Origin: Porpolomopsis calyptriformis | Lineage: Eukaryota > Basidiomycota > Agaricomycetes > Agaricales > Hygrophoraceae | Assembly: GCA_951640195.1 (NCBI GenBank) | Contig: OX621169.1 | Span: 310,001 to 374,000 of the forward strand | Length of the DNA stretch: 64,000 nucleotides | Direction of reading: 5' to 3' | Shown here: positions 36,093 through 47,084 of the stretch, piece after piece | Position numbering within the stretch: the first letter of the stretch is position 1 | How the letters are laid out: each line of letters opens with the position of its first letter | Translations under genes and position numbers: made by a program | Notes under the pieces: generated by a model | Databases searched by the model: none | Told to the model about the DNA's origin: nothing | What the model saw: only the letters and a program-made list of their open reading frames with translations

Positions 36093-39000
36093 CTAAGACA
36101 AACTCCACCACCGATTCCAATGCGCAGCGTCGGTCGCAGTTCCTGGATTCATCGACTTCCGCAAATTCTTCTGCATAGAGGATATACCCTCTGACTTGTA
36201 AACATCATCCCAACCGTATGACGCTTGCAGGAGCCCGTCCCAGGCGTCCGATTGACTCTTGCTGACAGGGACCAAAATGTCCGGAGAAATACCAGAAGCC
36301 CAGATATCGTACGTGGTATATGCCTTGCCCGCACTGTGAATGGCCTCGTCAACAGCCACAACTTTTAGACTAGGCTTCTTGGCAGCAAGGGCGAAGAAGA
36401 TACGAATGATAGGTGGCGCTTGATCCCCTTTGAAGACACTGAGTGCAAAAGGATCCATCGCTTCGAACATCCGCTGGTCTGGTGTGTCCGTGAATTTCGA
36501 GTCATTTTTGCACTGCCAAAGGATTACTCCTATATTCCCCAGATCCAGCGTCGATCCCTTGTACAGGAAGGGCACGATTCCGTCAATGCCTGCCATGTTC
36601 GTGCCACACAGAACTGCAGCACCACGGCTCATTAGTCTCGCAAGGTATTTGATGTCAACCAAACTATGCTGGTGGACTTTGATCCAATGATTAAAGTAGA
36701 CTGTTGAACGAGAGAACTCTTTATCAAATTGGACGTCGTAGGGCTTGCTCAAATTTTGACAAACCGATTTGCCTTTTGCCGTGAAGATATCGACGTGATC
36801 ATCGGAGGAGGGATGGAGAGGGGTACGGAACAGGTGCTCGAAAAACACAGGAATTGAAGTCCACCTCCGCTTGGGCTTCCCAAGAACGTCCGGAGGACCG
36901 ACAGCCTGGTCCCGAGCCAATGTCATCAACAGCATGACAAGGAGTTCACCTCGAACACCCTTATCAATAGCGAAACCGCCAAGTATACGTTTCAGGGCGT
37001 TAACGGCATCAAATTTGTCACCCGCCATCACCCAATACGCCGCTTCAGACAGAAGCGGCTCGGACGCGGACACGGTCTTCATACTCTGGAAGGTAGAATC
37101 GATCTTGAGACACACCCGCATGTGACCCTCAATCTGCTCCATTTCTTGATGTTGCTCGAGATAATTTGTAGAGGCAAATTCGATGGGCAACCTTTGCGCT
37201 AGACAGGCAAGCTGTTGTGCGTCCGACAGACTCTGTCCTGTGTATTCATAACCACCGAGAAGCTTCATAGCTGCGAACTGGATGATACTGTCTTTGATTA
37301 GCTGGTCGGGGTAGTCGTAGCGCGCTCCAAACCTTTGGTATGTTTAGCGTCATTCTTCATTTGAGAAATCAGTACGTACATGGGACGTCCCAGGTGAACT
37401 ATGTGTGCATCGCTCGTTATGTCTCCGATATTGGTTTGGCTGTCGTTACAGATACGTCTCGCGAGCTGGTCGTAACCAAGGTCAGTGAAGGGCGCGATGA
37501 GAACAAGTCTCCCAGCGAGAATTCGTGTTGACAAATCGCGTGTAGAAACAAACTGATTGACTTTACCAGTCGTAGATAGGAAAAGAGAGAACAACGAGCA
37601 TTTGCTCAGGGCCCGCAGCGCACGACGCAGTTCCCCAAAATTACTCCATTCGCGATTAGAGCCCGTAGGGTCAATAGTTGCCTCTGTCATTGCTTGCGCC
37701 TCATCAAACTCCAAGATCACGAGCGGACCGTCGTCTGCGGCAAATGAAGAACCATGACCTTTCGTTCTTGATCGTGTTTTCGGTCCCCGAGGCGATGGAG
37801 TGGGCGAAGGGGATGACCGATTATGGATCGCCTTCACCATTGCATCAAATGCTACGATGGGCGGGAAGCTGCCTACACCTTTTTGAGACAGGGAGATCTT
37901 GCTTGGATCGGATGTACCTTCAAGGGTCGGTGGTTCCCTTGTGTATGCTTTGCAAGCACGTAACGTCTATGTTTGGTTAATGGCCAAGTACTGCATATGA
38001 GGATGGCTGGGCTTACTTCTACAGTACGTCCGATAACCCTGTCATAAAAGTCCTTTCGGAAATTGCCATGTGAATACATGCTCATTCGGTGCGTCATGTG
38101 AGATCTGAACTTCTCCGCAACTCTCTGCACGTTTGAACCGAACTCTATGGATTCGAGGTCGTCCGGAAGGGCGTCGTTTAAAGAAGAAATTGCCTCTGCA
38201 GTCTCTTCAAATAGGGCTTGTAAAAATGCAAACATGCGCATGTACACGCCCTCCTTGGTTTCCGTTGCGCACAGAAAATCTCTAATGTTATGGTCAGCTG
38301 GAGGGTATCCTGTCAGTGAAACCAACATCAGCTGTCAAGAGCTTGGGCAGAGAAAAAAAAAGGAAACCTTGTGTGTTCTTGCTCCTGAGGTTCATGGGTA
38401 TAACAAAGTGAGTGCGGCTTAACTCATCCACCAGTCGCGATTTACCCATTCCAGATGACTGCACGATTGCAATATAATGAGCATACGCTTGGGGTGGATT
38501 GCGGTTGCGGTAATGTCGCTCGATATGATCCCTCAACGCCTCCACACCTTCTCCGACATATGAGCGAGACCAGGAATATTCCGTGGCTTGGAGAGTTTGA
38601 GTTTAAGAAAGCGGATGGAAAACTGAAATGTAGTCTTACCTAGACTTTGAACCTGATAGGATACATCTGAGATGCTGCCTGCGCAATACATTAATGGGAA
38701 ATATCTCATTTGCACATTACAACACACTTTGTGGTGCAAGGTTGGTACCGAAGGGCTGAAGAATTGCTGTAGGTCGTGATAAGAATATGAATACGCTAAT
38801 GCGAAAGGAGAAGACTTGCGGAGATTTCGTATAGTCTTGAAAGACTTTGTAGCCCATGTCCTCTCCAACTCGACTTTTAGATCAGGATGTTGATCTATCA
38901 AAGCCCGTGCGGCGACATTGCTCTCATACTTGGGGTCAAGCCTTCCCTCTGAGGCGAATACAATGGTGGTGAGCAAAAACGTTGGAGTGAATCCATCCAT

Positions 39001-39201
39001 TTTGGCAAGTACAGCATTGTCAAGCCGTTCGTGGGTAGCATCGTCAATGTCATTGGAAGTCTGTAGAGACATAGTCAGTCGAGGCCGGTTAGTGGGACGA
39101 ATATCGTGCTCGAGGTCAATATGATGAACAGATCGCTTTACCATGAGGCAGACGCGTTTCCTAGACCTGAGCTTCAATCTCCGACTGAAATACGTCCTCA
39201 A
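36093..39201 (-). CDS. P-loop NTPase with C-terminal restriction-fold domain
   Basis: A multi-exon protein of about 850 residues. The start is ATG 39201 or 39072 (MSLQTSNDIDD). An N-terminal helical part is followed by a P-loop: YAHYIAIVQSSGMGKSRLVD (about 38490-38430, GSGMGKS type), a Walker B-like LVILEFDEAQAM (about 37720), and a sensor-like SLFLSTTGKVNQF (about 37590-37550). A C-terminal exon (37268-36093) carries GTNMAGIDGIVPFLYKG, then IGVILWQCKND (about 36605-36505). This reads as the Asp and Q-x-K of a PD-(D/E)XK-type nuclease core. I recall the same NTPase-plus-nuclease order from Crinkler (CRN)-type proteins of fungi and oomycetes; that assignment is inference. All exons look open, so it may be functional. 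Its stop is only ~80 bp from the start of the NLR pseudogene, same strand. Confidence 0.6.
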
Positions 39202-39378
39202 GGCCTGGGTGCTGCAGAGGCTGGGTACGACATTGGAAAAGCTGGGAGCCTGACTGAAAACTCAATCCATCCAAGGTGCCCCGAAAGCGAAAGCGTTCAA
39301 ACGAACCCAACGATGTATTTCAGTACCAGTTAATTCGTATATTTAACGAGTGTCCCCTAAATTATGTAATCACCTCCC

Positions 39379-40012
39379 ATGACTTCCACGACCCGAGACC
39401 TATTTGGAGGCGCGATCACCGCTGTCGTGCCCATCCGTCTCCTAGACGCGTCGTACGTCTCTCCATTCGAGATAGTCCACTACTAACCTTGATTCCCAAC
39501 AGTGACATCCGTCAGGTGCCAGATACCCAAGAAGTCCTTCTCTATCCAGACTCGAACATCAGCATTATCATCGAGATCCTTCAAAGGGTAGATGCTCAGA
39601 CCGCTGCGGATGCCATCAAGTTAACCACCCGCCTACTCTCCCCTGCACTAAAACCGACGAAAAATGATTCTTTAGATTCCACTTTTCCTCACTAGCTCAC
39701 GACAACAGCGCGTGCTCTTCCGTCATCGACGACATCGCTCATCATCAGCCTGATCATTTCCCAGAAGTCACGATCCTCAGCGGCACGCAGCAAATCCCCA
39801 AGTTCACGCGGGCGAACCCTGACCATGTGCGGATTTTCATGGCTCTCTACCGCATAGAGAACAAGAACGTCGATCTCGTCGTCACCGTCAACGTCCCCAT
39901 CAGGACCGATGACGGGAGCGCGGTGGGAGAAGAGGGCGTGATGCTCGCCAATGAGGACTTTATGCTTCTCGCTCGGACTCTCCAGATCGTTGACTATGAT
40001 CTTTTTGTTTAA
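39379..40012 (+). CDS. MOG1: Ran-interacting nuclear import protein Mog1
   Basis: Mog1 binds Ran/Gsp1 and promotes nucleotide release in nuclear transport. Three exons are resolved: 39379-39452, 39503-39619 and 39676-40012, giving 175 residues, normal for the family. The start LFGGAITAVVPIRLLDASDI and QVPDTQEVLLYPDSNISIII are diagnostic of Mog1. The tail has RIFMALYRIENKNVDLVVTV and ends TLQIVDYDLFV. Introns (50 and 56 bp) have clean GT-AG ends and join in phase. Confidence 0.92.
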
Positions 40013-40083
40013 CCTGCCCGCCCCTCCCCCCCCATCTTTTTTGTTTTGTTTTTCGGATTGATCCATGCTGGAATAGTATACAG

Positions 40084-40103
40084 CGGCATACATACATACA
40101 TAC
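40084..40103. repeat. ACAT microsatellite
   Basis: Four to five tandem CATA/ACAT units in the short space between the converging Mog1 and MIT-protein genes. Confidence 0.7.
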
Positions 40104-40155
40104 ACGACGAGGCTACCGATACAGAATTCAAGAAAACTCAAAAATAATCACACCA

Positions 40156-41933
40156 TTAGCTTTTCAACAGACGATTCCGGTCCTCCAGTTCTTGCGCTTG
40201 CTCTTCTTCGGGCTCCTCGGTAATGGCTGGTTCCCGTGCGCCCGCACTCGAGCTAGGACCAGAATCCACCCCGGGAGAGAGAGCCGCTTTGGCATCCTTC
40301 TTCCGTTTGGCAGATTCCTTCAGCTTATCCCATTTTTCACGGAATTTTCCCACAAGAGCTTTCTACAAACGCATGCATAGGATTTAGTGTCCACCCTTTT
40401 ATCCAAAGTAGGGAGGAAGAACAATCACTCACTTGTTTCTCGTTATCTGCCTTCAACACCCTCATCTCTTCCTCCAACTCTCTCACACGTCGCACAAGCT
40501 GCGTCTCTCTTTCCCTCCAAGGTCCAGAGTTCACATTTACGTTCGGACCGATGTTAACCGTTGATGTCGCCGCCGCCGTTGCCTGTCCCGGAGCAATACG
40601 CGGGATCTGGAGCATTGCAGACGTCCCCATCGCTCGTTGCGCCTGTTATACATTTTTAGATGCAGGCCCAAAAAAAAATAAGCACGACGTAAAAAAAAAT
40701 GGGCACCTCGCGACGAGCCATGTATATGCTCTCTTTTAATTGCTGGTCTTGTTCCTTCCTAAGCTGGAGCATGCGCTCCGTTGCAGCTATGCGTTTTTGC
40801 ATTAGCTCCATGTCCGCTTTGAGTGCTGCGTTCTCCATTTGGAGTGCCGATACCGTTGAGGATGGTGGAGGTAACAAGGAGGAAGTTTTGGTCGGTGGTA
40901 CGAGGAAGAAGGATTCGGAAAGTTCATTATCGGCTATGACGACGAGTGAGTGGGAGAAAGTTGCGGGGAAATAACAGACAGTAAACGCACCTTCGTCGAA
41001 GAACCCCTCTTCAAATTCTTCTTCGTCAAGATCGGTGGGGGATAGAGGAGATTGTCCCGTTCCACTGTTCCTGCCGTCACTATGGTTATCTTTCCCGTTC
41101 TTTTTTGCTGTTAAACGTTTCATAATAGGCTCATCAATATCAGTATCACTGCTCAAGCTCCCGTTGCGCTGTAAACTGGACGATGGTGGATATTCAGTCG
41201 TAGCAGGGAGGGGGGCTGTAGCAAACGCTACTGGCTGGGAAAGATTCTCCAGCAGTCTTTCCATTATATTCCAAAAATGGTTGAATGCGTCACCCGGGTC
41301 CGACTGAAGAAAGATCATCAATTGGGGTTGATGGCGGTAGTCAGCATGGGGGTAGGGACAAACTCACGCGCTGGCCTAGTACCATGAATGACTCGTCTCC
41401 GGTGCCTTGTGAGTCTGTCATGCGACGACTCGACGGAGGGGGCGAAGGGACAGCTCGAGGGCTATACTTATGTGGGTTAACATGGGAGGTATGGGTAGCT
41501 GCGTTAGAGGTCGGGAAAGAAGAGCGAGGAGGTGGTGTAGGTTTCTGAGGTAGCGTTGGGTCGATATTTTCTTCGCGTAACTTGGTGATTTTCCGTTGCA
41601 GTTCCTTCCCTGCTTTGAGATGATCTTCGTAGAGCATTCTCAGCGTTCGTTTTGTCTGAGGAGTGAGTCAGAACGGGGGTGAATGGGTGGGGTAGACCGG
41701 GGACACACATGTTCATCCGTACATCGTTCGACGGCAGCAGTGTAAGCTTCAGCTGCTTTGTGGTGCTCTTCAGACGCTGGTATGAGAAGGCCTTGGGCGA
41801 GGTATTCGTCAGCATTGGCAGCATGTTGGTTAGCCTGGTCAAGACCAAAGAAAAAAGGTTGAGGGCCAATTGGACTTTGCAAGTGAAAATAATGGGTATT
41901 CACCGCGTTCAACGGTGCATCGAGCAATGGCAT
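40156..41933 (-). CDS. MIT-domain coiled-coil protein, Atg38/NRBF2-like
   Basis: The first exon (from ATG 41933) joins across an intron to give PLNAANQHAANADEYLAQG, then EEHHKAAEAYTAAVERC, a MIT-type helical hairpin closely resembling the start of NRBF2/Atg38 (PLN-x-AHQ-xx-R-x-AD). A conserved-looking GDESFMVLGQ follows, then an acidic DLDEEEFEEGFFDE patch. Two coiled coils come next, around ALQMENAALKADMELMQKRI and ETQLVRRVRELEEEMRVLKA, and a charged Ser/Glu-rich tail ends with TAA at 40156-40158. In yeast and animals Atg38/NRBF2 is a subunit of the autophagy PI3-kinase complex I; that role here is inferred. Another MIT protein of the ESCRT pathway is the alternative. At least five exons, apparently intact. 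Confidence 0.6.
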
Positions 41934-42311
41934 TTCGAAACACGACCGGAACGTGACGTATGTCACAAGTCAGTCACGTTTAGGACGGTGTCTTGGCACC
42001 TTGACGCCTAGCAGCTTTTACTCCATCAAGCAAACTCAGAAAACAAGAACAGGTTGAGGGAGACATGTTCCACCGCCATTAAGTGTTGAAAGTACAAAAA
42101 AGAACAAAAAGCGCCATGCAATTTTACTGATGTACTAGGACAGGGGGTATGATCCCTATTCATGATACAACAAAACAGCAGCGCAACGCAGGGAAGTAGT
42201 GTGAAATTCGTTCGCGGGTGAAGATTCAAGTTGCTTGACCCATGAAGGAACTGGAAATCTGTCTCAGCGGCGTGCAAGGAGTTATCTGTGGACACTTGAT
42301 GTCTCTGGCTG

Positions 42312-44530
42312 TCAGCGGAACATAAAATGCCCGATTTCATCCACACACTGATCACCACAACATGGGTGGTCCAAGTCCGACAGTTCAAAGTCGATGACCC
42401 AAACTCCTCCCGATTCCGATATGAGAACATTTCGTGGTTCGAGGTCCCCATGGCATACACCACATCGATGAATCAACGAAATATGTCTGGCCAAAGTTTT
42501 CCTGCAACAGAACGAGGAGTTCTTTAGCAAAAGTAATTAGCGACTTTGAATGTGTCAATCGTACCTCTGGTCGACGGATAGCTCATCAAATGACCCAATA
42601 GGTCGACCGCAATATTCAATCAGAAGTAGAAGAGCAAAATCCTCTATCTTGTACAGCCCGTAGCATCGCGGAATGGCCCACCCTTGAAGGCGCTTCAATT
42701 TTTGATACGCTGAAAATTCGGCTTTCAGATATGGCTCTGAATCCCCCCGAGCAATTTTTGCAACGACCGGAATCCCGTCAAAATGGCCACGAAGAACCTC
42801 GCTTCGTGCTCCTTGATGTAGAAAATGAGATAAAGTCACCGGCCTGACTTTGTGCTGCCTCGATGGGTTTCCATAGAAGCCAGTTAATGCTAAAGGGGGC
42901 GATGGCACTCCTGAAGTCGCGAGGATCAGATTTGATGGTAGGCAAGCCTTGCGGAGGATTGTCGCTTGCACGAATGTGTTGAAAGCGGCCTTGAAAACTG
43001 TCAACATTAGAACTGCACTAATCCAAATGCAATGCACCAAAAAGGTTGGATCAAGTTCGAGTACAGTGTGTTCCCTCTCAGTCCTTCTGAGTTGGCTCCC
43101 GACTGTGACTGTTCCCGTTGACTTGATGATGACATCTTTGGGCGTCTCTTCCACAGTGAAAGTCTCCCCCAGTGTATTAGAGGCTGGGTTATACTTGTCT
43201 TCAGTGGGGAAGCGCATGCACATAGCGTGAGCGAGGAAGTATGTGAGATGCGTCATGGTGGTCTGACATTCTTCGGGTGAGCTTGGTGCACATTTGTATC
43301 GATTAGACAAGAGCAAGTTGCTTCCACTACGGTAACATAGAAGGAATTCTTTCTCATTGAAAAAGACGCTGTGCTGATTTTGGTGAGTGACCAATTGATG
43401 CCAGCTCTGTAGTGGTGGGTCAGTAGAGAGACGAATATACATCGGTTGATGCACACCTGAAAAAAGAACCTTTGAATCTTCCTCTCCCATGGCTTTCCGT
43501 ACCAGTTCAGGCCACCCCTAGGCCTCTCCGAAGGTAAAGCGCCGGGCGGATCCATGGGTATGACACCATTGCATTCGACAAACCATCCTGCGACCGATTG
43601 AAGAACTGAGATGGGCTGCATGTGGTTCCCGGCCTGGATTTGACGATTGCTCTGACACGAATGGGCTGTTCTGCCTTCACAAATCACGACGGCGCGTTTC
43701 AGTTGTCCTTTACGGATATCAATGCTGCGGAACACAGCTAAATTCGCCCTTCCATTACTTCCGATGGTGGAAATGTCTCGCACTTGCCATTTACCGTTGG
43801 GATAACCGCCCGAATCATCTGGGCTAAGATTCCCATGTTGCGCATACAGGAAGATTGCGGCAGTCAGGGCCGGTTCGAGGAGGGATATGTTAAAGTACTT
43901 GGTCGTGTCTTGCTCTGAAAGAATGCTACGTGGGGATCTCTCGGACAAAGAGATCGGATCCCAATACACATGTCGTCTTGCTGGTGCAACGGGACCATAA
44001 GTGTCAAGTAGGCTCAATGCCCACGACAGGGTATGTTCATCAGAGATCTTTAGTTGGTCGAGTTGAAGCTGTTCAAGAGTTACAAATGACCGTCCGCTGG
44101 CCTCGAGATCGATCCCACTGAGACTTTTCGTCGCCGTACTTTTTGTAAAATCCTCTGGGGGGGGAGAGCGAACAGCTGCAAAATGGGATACGAAGGATGG
44201 CAAGGATGCTGATGCTGTGGCCCATGTATCAATTGCTCGGTGATTCCATTCGTGCGAGAGCAAGGGCCTGGACAGCACCTTGGCGATGCCTAGTCTCGCT
44301 ATGCATGGTAGAGTTGGTCGTTTGTACATATTTGCCAACGACCTCGATCGCGTCTGTACCAATTTCGCTGCCAAGTTAGAACCATTTCTTATTGCAAAGT
44401 TCCTGAGAGGTGCGGCAGCGGCCAAACTCATACAGATCCCTGGTGTCCATGGTTGCTGGAACCACCAAATATCCAGGAGGTGAGATTGCACAACTCGAAA
44501 TGAACTTTGAGTCATATGTATATATCTCAA
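42312..44530 (-). CDS. Fungal kinase-like protein with N-terminal domain
   Basis: The C-terminal half is a protein-kinase-like domain: RGHFDGIPVVAKIARGD (strand with the ATP-site Lys), LLLLIEYCGRPIGSFDEL (hinge), GVCHGDLEPRNVLISESG (HxDxxxxN catalytic loop), then VWVIDFELSDL, where the usual DFG is DFE. This is common among atypical small-molecule or pseudo-kinases. The ~400-residue N-terminal part (LSPDDSGGYPNGKWQVRDIS, VAGWFVECNGVIPMDPPG, WYGKPWERKI and FLLCYRSGSNLLLSNRYKC) is a domain I do not know by name, seen with such kinases in Agaricomycetes. The first exons between 44530 and ~44672 are not resolved. The stop is a TGA near 42312. Whether it is active cannot be decided. Confidence 0.6.
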
Positions 44531-44770
44531 TCAGCTCGCGAGAAGCGAAGCCATCCTCGTACCAAACTTCCCTTTGGGTGTCGACTATCACCCCGGTCGT
44601 AGGACCCAATAATTCTTTCCCTCCTCTCAATACGGCGCAAATAACAAAGCTTAAACATATATAACTTGTCACCCTATCAATGGAACGACACGTATGTATA
44701 TTGTTCCGTTCTTACATAGCGCGTCCTGAAATCTATATCTAGATGCTCCCATATTCTACGCTTCTATAAG

Positions 44771-45385
44771 CTCTTGAGATGCTCAAAATCCGCAAACTAG
44801 AAGATCTTATCATCGATGCAATTTACCTTAATATTCTTGGTGCAAAGCTCGATCAGCAGCTTGAGGTTGGAATAATGATGGAGACCTCGAGCCGGGGAAG
44901 GATACGATTGTGCTCTCGATTCTGAAGAACTGGTATGGTTCCTTCATTCCCTTGCGAAAACGCCCTCTCTCTCTTTGAATTCTCCTGGCATCTGGAAATC
45001 CATAAATTTACAGGGCTGCAACAACAGCCGGGATGGTACATTCCCTCGATCACCAACTAACCGCCATATCTTTGGAAGCTGCTTCCACCAAGTTACATCA
45101 TGAAGAATACGAACGTGCAGTAACCATGACTCTGATGGACATACTGGAGCATCAAAAGGAGAAGAACGGAATGGATTTGCTAATGAAGCCGAGTTAGGTT
45201 CCGGAGGCGACAAAGACAGCATGGTCCTGACAACTCAAAAGAAAGTACGTCACTTTCCGCGATAGCTATGCGTGTGCTGAGAAAATCCCCATGTCGCAGG
45301 GTTTCCAAAGCAACAGAGAAAAAGATAAGGGTTCCAAGCACAGAACCCCTCAGTCATGTCAGCGACCTGTGCCAGAATGTGTTTG
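44771..45385 (+). pseudogene. CSN7: COP9 signalosome subunit 7, 3' fragment
   Basis: The frame EMLKIRKLEDLIIDAIYLN followed by GAKLDQQLEV matches the end of the PCI domain of CSN7. It then shifts frame by one base (near 44880) into DLEPGKDTIVLSILKNW. An intron (about 44933-45013, GT-AG) joins AATTAGMVHSLDHQLTAISL and STKLHHEEYERAV. A second frame change near 45165 would restore NGFANEAELGSGGDKDS and, after another intron, SNREKDKGSKHRTP. The N-terminal two thirds of CSN7 are absent; the adjoining DNA holds the kinase-like gene on the other strand. It is therefore a broken, truncated copy, unless the frame changes are sequencing errors. Confidence 0.65.
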
Positions 45386-46328
45386 ATGGTCACTGGTACA
45401 ATTGTATACTACTTTCTAGATCCTAATTCCATATATCTCGAGAAACAGAGATGTGAATTTGTCCTGAGCAGGGTGGTTCCTCGTCACTCCATAGGTTACT
45501 TGTATGCTGTGGCCACTTATATACATCACTTCAGAATGAGCTTACCTCGGTGTGAATTTACGCGTTTTTCGGTAGCTTGACTTGAAATGTGGTATCGCGC
45601 ACCGCCCATGAAAGATCTCCTCTCCTGCCCAGTCACGCTAAGTAGTGCGTTCACATCCTCGTTGCTGTATCAGCACCAACATTGGTAAAGGGGAAGATAC
45701 AATGGCAGATCGAGTGGCCAAATATCCTATCCCATTCAGATATTGGTTCATCTCCCCATCACAGTGGCTGCTGTTATTTGAGGCTGGAAAGCTATTCTGA
45801 CAACGGGAGACCTGGCAATCACGCAAATAGGTTCGACTTGTGGTGGGGTCGGTGGGGTCGGCGAGAGGCAGCGGATGAAGGTATAGCATTAATAGAGTAA
45901 AAATGATTTATTACAGCTGAGGAAAAGGGTGTTGCGTCAAGATTGCAATTCTTTCGTTTGTAGAGAAAGGTAAACATACCTTCTTCTTTGCCTTGTTTAT
46001 ACATTCAATCTTTTGTCTTTGGTCCAAGGTTTGACGCCATTGGGTCTGGTTTGAGATGAGTCTTGATTGTGATCGGTATAGTGTGGGATGAGCAGATCAT
46101 CTGATTCGAATATGCCTGAACTGGCATAGATGCACTTTCCTCACACGTGTGGTAATTTGACCCTACATATGCGCCTACAGCTTTACACAATTGCACACAG
46201 CCTCGTACGGCCATCTTGGCCTGCCAGTTCCTTGAACAGCATTCACCGGAGGAAGCCTTTTCATTTAAGGGAGAAGTCGTAAGCATCTGTATGCCCTTCC
46301 ACTGAGACATAACTCAACTCACATCTCA
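45386..46328. other. Intergenic, no gene recognised
   Basis: Only short unconvincing frames on both strands (for example 46005-46310 minus). It holds the promoter of the gene starting at 46329. Confidence 0.4.
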
Positions 46329-46678
46329 ATGGCTCAGCAACCTTCAGAGGTCTATGTTGATTGCCTACTCCCTCTAAAGCATGGTTTTCCGCTATACTGG
46401 CCTGACCCACACCATGGGCTACCTCAAGAGTATCGTGAGGCTGGCATCTCTATTGGTGATGTTGGGATTATCAGAGGGGATGGTGTTTTCGATTTCCTGT
46501 TCAACATATGCCAAACCCCAAATTTGCCCAACAATCCCATTAATCCCTGAGGTGTTCCTGAAGGGCTTCAATTCCTCCATCCTGACGAGATTTTAAGAGA
46601 CCCAATCTATATCAGCAAAGACAGACCATGCCTTGTAAATGGATGATCTAAACAGACAAGTTTCAATGCAGGAGGGAA
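46329..46678 (+). pseudogene. NLR gene 2, N-terminal domain, 5' piece
   Basis: The ATG at 46329 opens MAQQPSEVYVDCLLPLKHGF, then LPQEYREAGISIGDVGIIRG and DGVFDFLFNICQ. I know this domain as very common in Agaricomycetes, but with no assigned function. An in-frame TGA (about 46547, after NNPINP) interrupts GVPEGLQFLHPDEIL; CGA in its place would keep the frame. The coding DNA stops at 46678, where the Ty3 element begins. The same domain resumes at 53894 directly after the element, so this is the 5' half of a gene split by insertion. Confidence 0.75.
46674..46678. repeat. Ty3 target-site duplication GGGAA (left)
   Basis: GGGAA directly precedes the TG of the left LTR and recurs directly after the right LTR at 53894-53898. 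Confidence 0.95.
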
Positions 46679-47069
46679 TGTTAAGGCACAGTGATCTTTC
46701 AGTCAGCTTAGGGGGTCAACGGGAAGAACAGAGACTCCAATCAACGACTAGAGTGGGATGTCTATGTTGAGACCGAAACTAAGGAATACAAACTCTGACT
46801 ACGCTACTTATCTACTCTGAGTTTGAATTCTACGACTTAATGACGATCCATGGAACGGCTGACTCAGCTGCTGCGGATGGCTGCGCAACTGCGGATGGTG
46901 TCATCGCCGACCAATAGCAGAAGTCGCTCATGTGTGACAGTCACAGGTCACAAGTGACAAGAAGGAAACGAAAGGAAACGACAAGACAAGGAAGGTGGTG
47001 AATGGGTGAGATAAGATTAGATAGGTTGCGACAAGATTAAAATGAAAAAGATATGGACGCATCATAACA
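46679..47069 (-). repeat. LTR (3' LTR of the minus-strand element)
   Basis: 391 bp, TG...CA ends, 14 transitions from its partner at 53503-53893. As the element is read on the minus strand, this is its 3' LTR. Confidence 0.97.
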
Positions 47070-47084
47070 TCACTCTCCCTTCAG
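47070..47084 (-). other. Polypurine tract
   Basis: On the element's sense strand GAAGGGAGAGTGA lies directly before the 3' LTR, the position where plus-strand DNA synthesis is primed. Confidence 0.8.
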
